This document shows positions 26,025 to 33,807 of a stretch of DNA of 64,000 bases, piece after piece. Position 1 is the stretch's first letter. Each line of letters starts with the position of its first letter. The position numbers were made by a program, and so were the translations under genes. Below the pieces are notes generated by a model that had not been told where the DNA came from, searched no databases, and worked only from the letters and a program-made list of their open reading frames with translations. Source of the stretch: Legionella jamestowniensis (lineage in GTDB: Bacteria; Pseudomonadota; Gammaproteobacteria; Legionellales; Legionellaceae); contig NZ_LNYG01000013.1 in the NCBI RefSeq assembly GCF_001467745.1, positions 289,751 to 353,750 on the forward strand, read 5' to 3'.

Positions 26025-28547
26025 ATGCGTATTAAGATTTCCGAACTAGAAACCCTGCAAGCTCCTGTTATTGCTAAAAAATACTCTCAGCCACTTTCTT
26101 CAACATTGACACTTATTGGAAATTTTGAGAATGCTACGGTTGCACAGAGCTTAGCAAGTCTTCCAAGAACTATAGCAAATGTTGCTTTCATCTATGAAGC
26201 GATTTACAAAGAGGAAACAGGTCGCATACAAGCGGGGCCTGACACTGATGTTGAGATACCCACGGGCTTTTACCTGGTTCATGTTAGCAATAACTTGCCC
26301 CTTTATACCGCCAATCTCCCTTTCACTGTCAAAAGCCTTACCATTAAATTAAATCACAATAACGGCAATTACCCTTTACATGAATTTGAAATTGATAATT
26401 TAGTGAAAGCAATTCAATCACTTCGTCCTACTATTCAATCCCTTGATTTATCAAATGTTTATTTAGATTTTAATCCTGGCAATAGCTCACACTCCTACTA
26501 TGCAGAACTTTACAGACAATACCTGTTAAAAAGAAAGCAACTTTTCAAGGGCATCCCTGAAACGGTTCTTTCTGTAGCCCTTTCCTGGCCTGAAGGATTA
26601 AAATTTTTACACAAAAAAATAGAATTACTAACCCTGGTACAAGCTAATCTATTCAGCTTGCCTCAAAAAAAGCTAATCGAATTATTTGATTGTATAAGCC
26701 CGAACTTAAAATCCCTTAGTCTTAAAGGTAATCAACTCTATCGTTTGCAAAGAGAGCTCCTTTCTGTTCTTTTTCCTAAACTGCCACAAAATCTGCAACA
26801 GCTTGATTTAAGTGAAAACCAGTTATGGCAAACCACTCCAGACTTTGTGGTGACCTTATTTAAAAATCTACCCCCTGGTGTGCAAGTTTTGGATTTAAGC
26901 TTTAATGGTCCTTATGCTCCTGGTTTTAGACAGAATGAATTAATACGTTGTCTTAAAGAGATTCCAGAATCAGTGGAAGAGTTGGATATTAGCGGTAATG
27001 GCATTCTACAATTAGAGCAAGAGAAGGTTAAAATCATTTTTAACGCTCTTCCTAACACCTTAAAACGGCTACGATTTTCCGAACAAGGCCTTCCCGGTTT
27101 AAATCCAACACAATTAAAAGTCAGGTTTAGCCTTCTGCCAGCCCATATTGATACTTTAATTTTTAGTGGGAGCAATCTTTTTGGGCTTACCATAAAAGAT
27201 TTCCTCATTTTATTATCGGAAGTTCCGAAAACAATCACTACCCTCGATTTAAGCAATACGAATTTAGGGGAAAAAACTCAAGAGGAGCTAACAGAATTAT
27301 TGTCTAACCTTCCTCCTCATGTTAACAAAGTTAAATTGAATAACAACCAACTGATAAAGTTAGGGAACAGTCGCTTTCAGGCTGCTTTAAGTGCTTTAAC
27401 TAAAACAGTCACTGACGTTGATTTTTCTGACAATGGATTTGATGCGTTATACCCTGAACAATTCGCACGTTTATCCAACGTTATCCCTCAAAACATTAAA
27501 AAAGTCACTTTCGATGCACACAAATTTGGGTTTAGGCTTGACGGCAGTTTAGTACCTTACTCCAACAACCGTTATACCCGCCTTTTTAAACCAACCAGTG
27601 AAGTAGTTCATCAAAAAGAATTTGCGCGACTTCGGATCGTATTAATGCAGTGGATGGAATTAGTCTTGGCCCATCAGCTCGATAATGACATTCTTTTCAT
27701 CATATTTAAGCATCTTTTTAATGCATCAACGAAAGAGTTTTTACATATGACTAGTCAATTGTCAATAAAACTTATTTCGACCATTCCACCGGATAATATT
27801 AATGATGAAAAACAGCAAGAAGTAGTCAATGCAGCTCTTCAACGAATTCAGCTCCTGGAGGAAGAAGCCTATCATTTGGACTTGGGCCGTTGTGGGCTTA
27901 ATAGGCTTGAGGAAACTGACCTTATTAAAACTGTGTATGATAAAATTCCTCAGCGAGTTTACTCAGTTAGTTTGAGAAGCAATGGCTTTCAATTTAATAA
28001 AAAAACAATGAAGCGGTTATTTGAAATTTTAGTACATCTTCCCAAAAAAATTAATATTTTAGACTTAAGCAACCACGGATTTGAAAAATTTCATGCTGCC
28101 CAATTAACCCTTCTTTTTTCTCATTTACCACCATGGATAAAACGGGTCTCTTTAACTGATGAAAAACCACTTAGCCCCAAATCTCAAGTCGCTCGAAGAG
28201 TTTGGCCGCAATCGTATCGCAAGTTAATCACTCAAATTGACGATGATTTATTGAAAGCTTATTGTATTCTTAAAGATTATACCAAAGACGACTCTCCTTT
28301 TTGGCGTTTCTTATATGGTCACTGGAATCGACATTTTTCGGCTGAAATCACAAATTTAGTAAAGAAAATTGAGTATGGTAACATTACCTCCCTGCCTCAA
28401 TTGCTGTTTGAACTGGAACAAATTCCTTTACAAAATTTCGCAGGCTCATTAAGCAGAAGATTAGCTTTCTTAAGCTATGCATCTAAAGAGACATTTTCCT
28501 TTAGTGATGATCCAACGCATTTGGAGATGGAAACACTGGCCTTATGA
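26025..28547 (+). CDS. Leucine-rich repeat effector candidate with GHxNRH C-terminal module
   Basis: 840 residues; AAAGGA upstream of the ATG. Leucine-rich repeats run from ~120 to ~500 and again ~620-710, as LPxxLxxLDLSxNxL units of ~28-34 residues (LPQNLQQLDLSENQLWQ, PPGVQVLDLSFNGPY, TITTLDLSNTNLGE), the pattern of Legionella LRR effectors. They are interrupted by a helical insert (~520-600). Residues ~745-815 (ILKDYTKDDSPFWRFLYGHW, NRHFSAEITNLVKKI, GSLSRRLAFLS) match the C-terminus of the 2575-3867 protein. No signal peptide. LRRs usually bind host proteins; the C-terminal module may bind or modify. Twelve bases upstream of the J-domain gene, likely an operon. Confidence 0.8.
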   Translation: MRIKISELETLQAPVIAKKYSQPLSSTLTLIGNFENATVAQSLASLPRTIANVAFIYEAIYKEETGRIQAGPDTDVEIPTGFYLVHVSNNLPLYTANLPFTVKSLTIKLNHNNGNYPLHEFEIDNLVKAIQSLRPTIQSLDLSNVYLDFNPGNSSHSYYAELYRQYLLKRKQLFKGIPETVLSVALSWPEGLKFLHKKIELLTLVQANLFSLPQKKLIELFDCISPNLKSLSLKGNQLYRLQRELLSVLFPKLPQNLQQLDLSENQLWQTTPDFVVTLFKNLPPGVQVLDLSFNGPYAPGFRQNELIRCLKEIPESVEELDISGNGILQLEQEKVKIIFNALPNTLKRLRFSEQGLPGLNPTQLKVRFSLLPAHIDTLIFSGSNLFGLTIKDFLILLSEVPKTITTLDLSNTNLGEKTQEELTELLSNLPPHVNKVKLNNNQLIKLGNSRFQAALSALTKTVTDVDFSDNGFDALYPEQFARLSNVIPQNIKKVTFDAHKFGFRLDGSLVPYSNNRYTRLFKPTSEVVHQKEFARLRIVLMQWMELVLAHQLDNDILFIIFKHLFNASTKEFLHMTSQLSIKLISTIPPDNINDEKQQEVVNAALQRIQLLEEEAYHLDLGRCGLNRLEETDLIKTVYDKIPQRVYSVSLRSNGFQFNKKTMKRLFEILVHLPKKINILDLSNHGFEKFHAAQLTLLFSHLPPWIKRVSLTDEKPLSPKSQVARRVWPQSYRKLITQIDDDLLKAYCILKDYTKDDSPFWRFLYGHWNRHFSAEITNLVKKIEYGNITSLPQLLFELEQIPLQNFAGSLSRRLAFLSYASKETFSFSDDPTHLEMETLAL

Positions 28548-28559
28548 GGATTCTAACTG

Positions 28560-29630
28560 ATGACTAATTTCTATATTTGCCTCGATGTGACATCCGATGC
28601 TTCTCAGGCTACCATTAAAAATGCTTACCAGCGTCTACTCCTGCGCCACCAGCAAAACGAAGATACCGGCTGTGAATTTGAGTTAATCCAGGAAGCCTAT
28701 GACACCTTAAGGGATCCCAAAAAGCGAAGACTTTATGATATTTCTTTGTGGGGCCCAGACGCTGCCCATTATTTGCGATTTGAACGCGAGGGGCTTCGTT
28801 TTGCGTTAATCACCAATCCTCAAAAATGTAATTACTATGCCTATATTTCTGCTGTATTTCGATTGCCAGAAGAGGAACACCTAATTCCAGGAACAAATCC
28901 TCCCTACATTTTTGACCAAAAGCTAGACTATGTCGCTTTTCGCATGTATGAAAGAGAAAATTATTTAAAACGCTTTCCCAAGTTAAATGCCAAGCAAAAA
29001 AATGAACTCGAAATTATTCGCCTTAATACTGAGTTAAACATTGCAGTCTCAACTGTTCTTTTTGGAATTAAAGAAACAAAGCAACTTTACGATTTATCAC
29101 TTGGGATTGTTAGCAACTCGGAAATGGCTGAAATTGAAAAACTCGTTGGTGGACAGGATAAATTAGTTAAACACGTTAAAAAGGATCCTAAACTTGATAT
29201 AACCCTGGGCGTTTTGGCGCTTAAAAAAGCCAACCTATTAAACCCTGAAAATTTTTTAAAACTCAGCCAGGCAAACGGTGAATTGGCATCAATTTCCATA
29301 GTTCTTGAAGACTTATATCAAGCAGGACTATTAACCCAAGCCAATTTTCAACTCTTGTTACAGCATGAAAAACATGCTCTTGCCTATGAAAACGGATTAA
29401 GCCGGATGGGACGAGTTGGGCTTGTCAATCAGAAATTTTATGAAGTATTAGTTCATACAAATCAATTCGCCGGGGAAGTAGGCACTGCCTTAGAGGATTT
29501 ATCCATCCTAAGTATTTTTAATGAACTCACCTGGCAAGTCATTGCTTATAACATTCCAGGAGCGGGTATCTGGGAACCTCTTCGCCAGATGAAATATGAA
29601 GCAACAATTAAAGTCGCCTCACTACACTAA
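28560..29630 (+). CDS. Protein with degenerate J-domain and helical repeats
   Basis: 356 residues. Residues 3-65 are a J-domain by sequence (FYICLDVTSDASQATIKNAY, FELIQEAYDTLRDPKKRRLYD), but the Hsp70-stimulating HPD is replaced by HQQ in LLLRHQQNED, so it probably cannot activate an Hsp70 ATPase. Residues ~200-350 contain helical repeats of ~33 residues (KANLLNPENFLKLSQA, AGLLTQANFQLLLQHEKHA) like those in the Ulp1-like protein at 10919. No signal peptide. It follows the LRR gene by 12 bp. Likely an effector that uses a J-fold as a binding scaffold. Confidence 0.78.
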   Translation: MTNFYICLDVTSDASQATIKNAYQRLLLRHQQNEDTGCEFELIQEAYDTLRDPKKRRLYDISLWGPDAAHYLRFEREGLRFALITNPQKCNYYAYISAVFRLPEEEHLIPGTNPPYIFDQKLDYVAFRMYERENYLKRFPKLNAKQKNELEIIRLNTELNIAVSTVLFGIKETKQLYDLSLGIVSNSEMAEIEKLVGGQDKLVKHVKKDPKLDITLGVLALKKANLLNPENFLKLSQANGELASISIVLEDLYQAGLLTQANFQLLLQHEKHALAYENGLSRMGRVGLVNQKFYEVLVHTNQFAGEVGTALEDLSILSIFNELTWQVIAYNIPGAGIWEPLRQMKYEATIKVASLH

Positions 29631-29657
29631 AAGATATGCCCTTCAAGGTTATCGATT

Positions 29658-29798
29658 TTATTTATTTTTTTCAGCGATCGGATTACCTCCAATAGCAGTA
29701 TTAGGACGTTCATTATGGTAGCTTTTCGACGCTCTTCCGCGTAAATTTTTTAAACGGCTATTCTCTGCCCCACTGTCACTAAATCTTGATTTTTTCAT
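29658..29798 (-). CDS. Small basic protein (46 aa), hypothetical
   Basis: 46 residues starting MKKSRFSDSGAENSRLKNLR. AGGAGATTTTGC directly precedes the ATG. Basic, hydrophilic, no membrane segment. The first residues recall IS3-family OrfA (MKKSRFS) and the end (NERPNTAIGGNP) recalls the C-terminus of IS3-type transposases, so it could be an internal-deletion remnant of a transposase rather than a functional gene. The strong ribosome site argues the other way. Function unknown. Confidence 0.45.
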   Translation of the reverse strand: MKKSRFSDSGAENSRLKNLRGRASKSYHNERPNTAIGGNPIAEKNK

Positions 29799-29832
29799 GC
29801 AAAATCTCCTGCGTATAGATTACGAGAAAACT

Positions 29833-30816
29833 CTACTTTTGACAGCTGCTATTTTTCGGAAGGATTACCATATCTTCATCTGCGTCATCAGAAAAAAACC
29901 AATCTTTCAGGGAACTTTTTTCATTTAAATGTTTTTTCGAAATAGAGTATTGAACAGGAGTATTGTTTTCCTGATTATTCTTAATTAGTTTAGCAGCAAT
30001 CAAAATTGTTTCGTTGTCTGTTAATAAATATTCTATGGTTTTAAGAAAATTTGTACGTTGTTCTTCAGCAAACATCCATTCGCCAATATTGCTTACATAG
30101 AGCGTATCAACTTGAAAGAAGTTAGTTATTAATATACTACGTATAGTAAAGAAAACGCTGTTATTGCATATGTCTTCTGTAATAATAGCGATTTTATCTT
30201 GTAAAGCTAGTTTTCTAATATGGGCATAACGCTCTTTTGTATATAACCAACTGGTTTCTCTTTTTTCTTCAAGGGCAATCTCTTCCAAGATAGAAGTATG
30301 ATCAGAATAGGGATATTCATCGCTAACATTAAAGCTGAATTTAATACTCTTTGGACCTATAGTGCCCAGATAAGATTCTCTATCAACGTTAGTTCGGGAA
30401 CCCTCATATTTATATTTTCTAACAAATTCTGTCATTTTAACAATGAACATTGATTTGTCTTCATATAACCTGATGTATTTTAATGCAGTAGAAAGGAAAA
30501 GCGTATTTTCTGGATTAACATCACAAATAAAAGCACGAGATGAAAGGCGCTTTGCCATAATGTCAAAATTGTGCCACCCAGAAAAACCGACGTGTACTGG
30601 CTCGGTAATAAAAGGAAAAAAAGTTAAAGCTTTGGACGTATTGACTACGCCACTTTCATTGGTATTGATATATATACCAGACGCATTAGGAAATGGGAAT
30701 TTTATTGCAGGATTATCAAATTGGCGTAATTTTTTGGAGAGAGCATCTTCTTTTTTGATACCACTTATAGGTCTACGTAGAACAGGAATTTGGCTTTCAA
30801 TTTTTTCTTTTGACAT
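29833..30816 (-). CDS. Putative Rossmann-like (methyltransferase-like) effector candidate
   Basis: 327 residues from the ATG at 30816, chosen because it leaves a ~26-nt leader behind the inferred promoter; frames from 30831 or 30828 would leave almost none. GFSGWHNFDIMAKRLSSRAF followed by ICDVNPENTLFL (~70-105) and TLYVSNIGEWM (~235-245) look like the GxG strand, acidic strand 2 and strand 4 of a SAM-binding Rossmann fold, as in LIC_10091-type proteins; this is by-eye resemblance. The C-terminus is acidic (WFFSDDADEDMVILP). No signal peptide. Monocistronic with a PmrA-box-like promoter. Confidence 0.6.
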   Translation of the reverse strand: MSKEKIESQIPVLRRPISGIKKEDALSKKLRQFDNPAIKFPFPNASGIYINTNESGVVNTSKALTFFPFITEPVHVGFSGWHNFDIMAKRLSSRAFICDVNPENTLFLSTALKYIRLYEDKSMFIVKMTEFVRKYKYEGSRTNVDRESYLGTIGPKSIKFSFNVSDEYPYSDHTSILEEIALEEKRETSWLYTKERYAHIRKLALQDKIAIITEDICNNSVFFTIRSILITNFFQVDTLYVSNIGEWMFAEEQRTNFLKTIEYLLTDNETILIAAKLIKNNQENNTPVQYSISKKHLNEKSSLKDWFFSDDADEDMVILPKNSSCQK

Positions 30817-30848
30817 AAATAAAATCATCATTAAATTAAAATGTGTAA

Positions 30849-30881
30849 ATTTTAACCTATGATGCTTAAGGAAATATTAGA
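30849..30881 (-). promoter_or_regulatory. PmrA-box-like repeat and -10 (minus strand)
   Basis: Read on the minus strand: TCTAATATT, 2 bp, CTTAAGCAT (30862-30881), 13 of 18 consensus matches, then 7 bp and TAAAAT (30849-30854). Identical geometry to the promoters at 2.5, 7.4, 9.7 and 10.9 kb. Confidence 0.45.
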
Positions 30882-30883
30882 TC

Positions 30884-30941
30884 CAGTAAGCAAGATTAGG
30901 GATTAAGGGATACAAATAAATCCCTTAACACCAACTTACTG
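30884..30941. repeat. Nested inverted repeat
   Basis: Outer arms CAGTAAG/CTTACTG (30884-30890, 30935-30941) enclose inner arms TTAAGGGA/TCCCTTAA (30903-30910, 30921-30928). No T-tract on either strand. It lies between the 3' end of the SDR gene and the promoter of the methyltransferase-like gene; it may be a weak terminator or mRNA stabiliser for the minus-strand SDR transcript. Confidence 0.45.
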
Positions 30942-30982
30942 ACGCCTTGCCCACCTATACACCATAAATAACTGCAGGCAGA

Positions 30983-31702
30983 TTAAAAAGCACAATCTGT
31001 GGGCATTACTACTAAATCTCTAATACATATCCTCTGTGGTAACTTCCAACAAAACATAATTATCTCCGCTAACTCTTCTGGCATAATAAATGTCGGGTTA
31101 CCTAACATTTCACAGTATGTTTCGAAACTAATTCCCATGGTGGAGTGAATATTGGTTTTAACTAACCCAGGAGCGATATTCATAATTCTGACATTATTTT
31201 TAGCTTCTGCCATTTGTAAGCTTTCGCTAATACAACGAACAGCATGTTTACTTGCATGATAAGTAACGCCCAAAGGGCTTGGCTTGCGATCGCCTATAGA
31301 ACTAATATTGATAATGGTACCTGATTTTCGAGCGGACATATCAGGTAAAACGATTTTAATACCGTTAACAACTCCTTTTATCAATACTTCTATTTCATAA
31401 TGAATTTTATCAATGGGAAGTTCTTTGAATTCTCCCACATTAATGAGACCAGCATTATTAATCAAGCATCCTGTTTTCCCGTATTTTTGCTCTGCCTTGC
31501 CTATTTCTGCTTCAAACCGCTCATAATCCGTTACATCCAATGCTGCATAAATAACGTCATGGCCCTTGAACTCAGCTATAGCTTCCATATGGCGACTTAT
31601 TAAAAGACAAGGATGACCAGCTAACACAAATTGTTTCGCAAGGGCTAAACCAATACCTGCACTCGCACCCGTGATAACTATAAGAGATTTTTTAGAACTC
31701 AT
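30983..31702 (-). CDS. Short-chain dehydrogenase/reductase
   Basis: 239 residues from the ATG at 31702, preceded by GGGAAGAA; the frame from 31765 adds a non-homologous leader. Classical SDR: cofactor loop TGASAGIGLA near residues 10-20, LINNAG near 84, catalytic Ser in INISSIGDRK and YHASK (Tyr/Lys). NAD(P)-dependent oxidoreductase of unknown substrate. Distinct from the SDR at 45931. Confidence 0.9.
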   Translation of the reverse strand: MSSKKSLIVITGASAGIGLALAKQFVLAGHPCLLISRHMEAIAEFKGHDVIYAALDVTDYERFEAEIGKAEQKYGKTGCLINNAGLINVGEFKELPIDKIHYEIEVLIKGVVNGIKIVLPDMSARKSGTIINISSIGDRKPSPLGVTYHASKHAVRCISESLQMAEAKNNVRIMNIAPGLVKTNIHSTMGISFETYCEMLGNPTFIMPEELAEIIMFCWKLPQRICIRDLVVMPTDCAF

Positions 31703-31894
31703 TTCTTCCCTTTTTTTACATGAATTCAAAGCTGAATATACACTATGTATAGGATCATTACCCAAATGGAAGCGAAATAAAAGGTGCTTAAATTATTTAT
31801 TACATAACTATTCCCGGTTGCTGCAAGCGTCAACTAGGCTACGTATGCTACCTTGTCCTTGAGATAGAACCAACATGAGTAAATATTAAATCGG

Positions 31895-32218
31895 TCAAAT
31901 TTCTCTTGTATTAAGTATGCTTTGCACTTCATTATCGATTACTAAAGCAGGGCTTAATTGAGACAATTGATATTTCTTACCTATCTTCTCAAACAAATCC
32001 TTTTGGTTCTTAAAAAATGCATTTAGTCCGGAAATTGAAGTACTATTTAAGGAGAGCTCATTGTTGCGTTCTGAAAGTTCTGCGATGGCATTTTCTACTG
32101 TTTTATGAAAAGAAATTTTTATATCTGTGTCAGATATAGATTCTCTAAAAAGATTTGCTGCATCGTTAAAATTCCAATAACGTAAAAATTTTACCACCAA
32201 ATGATCTTCTGGATTCAT
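31895..32218 (-). CDS. Hypothetical protein (107 aa)
   Basis: 107 residues from the ATG at 32218, which has a weak TAGGTGATATTT upstream. Hydrophilic and helical; no signal peptide or known motif. It lies 58 bp downstream of the kinase-like gene on the same strand and may be co-transcribed with it, for example as a partner or chaperone-like protein; this is only context. Confidence 0.55.
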   Translation of the reverse strand: MNPEDHLVVKFLRYWNFNDAANLFRESISDTDIKISFHKTVENAIAELSERNNELSLNSTSISGLNAFFKNQKDLFEKIGKKYQLSQLSPALVIDNEVQSILNTREI

Positions 32219-32276
32219 AAATATCACCTAACTCATCAGTTATAAACATCGCCGTCACTGTATCATATAAATACAT

Positions 32277-33641
32277 TTAATTTAAATTAAAAGCATCTTG
32301 TCCATGGTTCTCAATGTGGGAGAAAGACATTTGTCCATTATCGGGTATTTCCACTCGGTGTTCATCACGTTTAAGCATCGTTCGTATCTGTTTGCAAAAT
32401 AAAGCTTCTTTGTAACTGTCATTGCTCGGATTAAGAAATGTATAAATGCTCAGAATATAATTGATACTTGTATCATCAAGCTCACTTAATTTAAACCCTG
32501 TATCTAATTTTATGAAACATCGATTAATAAACTCAACAGCAATATACTCCTTATTATCTTTAAATTGATTATACAAATGTTCAATAATGAGTTTTTTATC
32601 TTGCAACACGGCTTCTTTGTAGCTAGGGAACTCTTTGAAATTATCATTCGCCATTTTCACAATCGCTGAAAAAGGTGTGGTATAAAGCTGGTGAATGGTT
32701 TCAAAAATTTCGCATTTTATATGCTGTGATTGTAGGAACTGCCTAGGAAGAGGTGGTTCAACATATCGTTGCTGAGATTGATGATAAAGAGTCGAGTTAC
32801 CTAAATTACTATATTGTTGAAATACCGCGTTAATAATATCGAAGGGATTTGTAAAATTTAACCAATCACTGTCTTCTTTAATTCTGGCGTTTGTTTGCTC
32901 TGTAAGTGTTGGAACTTGGACATCTATATACTCGACGCTCTCAGTATCCTCTATGCATTCCTCAACACAGTCTATCTCTTCTTTTGATCTCTTCAGTACT
33001 TCTTGATCCTGTTTATCTAAGTGAGTTGAACTAGTTTCGCTTGAAAAAAGAGTAAATTTAACAAGGCATTGCCCAAAATCAATTAAAGTAACTTGAAGGT
33101 GTGTGTCATATTCCACTATTCCCCAATTAGTATCTCCCCTATCCACTCTACCAAGAACTGTTAATAAAACAGCACATGTACCAAGTCCGCGTACAGGTTT
33201 TGTTTTTCCTGTTTGAAATTCAACATTACCTTCAGAATGAATTTTGTAGCCAAGGATTGTCTGCGCACTATGGTTATAGGAGGCCTTCCAGGTTTTAAAA
33301 TGATCTATAAAATCTGATCCTAAGAACAATTCGTTTAAATCTTTTCCATAATACCGTTTATATTTAGGGGTGCAATACGGATTAATAGCACGTATTAAAT
33401 CCCCACAAAATATCTCGCGTGAGATCGCAAATAGTTCTTCATTGGCTTCAATTTCATCAGCATATGAGCTGTCATAGAATGATTCATTACCACCAAGATC
33501 ACCTACCTTTATCAAGGTTTTTTTTGCACTATTTTCCTTTTGAGCAAGACAAACAACGGAATTACCTTTAGGTCCATCTGAAAAACGAGTAAGGCGAGTT
33601 GTCTTTTGTGGATTTTTTTTAGATAGTTTAAAAAATTGCAA
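32277..33641 (-). CDS. Kinase-fold-like effector candidate
   Basis: 454 residues. The N-terminal ~210 residues suggest a divergent protein/lipid-kinase fold: a glycine- and Lys-bearing strand (KKTLIKVGDLGG, ~40-51), a catalytic-loop-like DRGDTNWGIVEY (~167-178) and a metal-binding-like VTLIDFGQCLVKF. The D...N...DFG order matches kinase active sites. Residues ~210-250 are acidic (KRSKEEIDCVEECIEDTESV). The rest is helical and unassigned. No signal peptide. A related signature (GDPNIENFGF ... KIDFDHC) is in the 39759 gene. Substrate unknown. Confidence 0.6.
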   Translation of the reverse strand: MQFFKLSKKNPQKTTRLTRFSDGPKGNSVVCLAQKENSAKKTLIKVGDLGGNESFYDSSYADEIEANEELFAISREIFCGDLIRAINPYCTPKYKRYYGKDLNELFLGSDFIDHFKTWKASYNHSAQTILGYKIHSEGNVEFQTGKTKPVRGLGTCAVLLTVLGRVDRGDTNWGIVEYDTHLQVTLIDFGQCLVKFTLFSSETSSTHLDKQDQEVLKRSKEEIDCVEECIEDTESVEYIDVQVPTLTEQTNARIKEDSDWLNFTNPFDIINAVFQQYSNLGNSTLYHQSQQRYVEPPLPRQFLQSQHIKCEIFETIHQLYTTPFSAIVKMANDNFKEFPSYKEAVLQDKKLIIEHLYNQFKDNKEYIAVEFINRCFIKLDTGFKLSELDDTSINYILSIYTFLNPSNDSYKEALFCKQIRTMLKRDEHRVEIPDNGQMSFSHIENHGQDAFNLN

Positions 33642-33750
33642 GATACACCTCTATACGTTAGCAATCTAATGACCCACTTTAAGTAGTGTTGCTAGTCAAA
33701 TGCTTAGAGATGCGCAGCATAACAAAATTTTTTATATCGTCAAGGCTTCT

Positions 33751-33779
33751 ACATTCCGCGCCGTCAAGGAGCGGAATGT
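33751..33779. repeat. 9-bp inverted repeat
   Basis: ACATTCCGC/GCGGAATGT with an 11-nt loop; the octamer CGTCAAGG is also duplicated (33739-33746, 33762-33769). No T-tract. It lies between the end of the endoglucanase gene and the promoter side of the kinase-like gene; role unknown. Confidence 0.45.
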
Positions 33780-33807
33780 GTAAATATTGGCTTTAAAACC
33801 CCATATA

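Noticed and set aside
33751-33779. Inverted repeat as terminator of the endoglucanase gene
   Set aside because: No T-tract follows on either strand, so it is listed only as a repeat.
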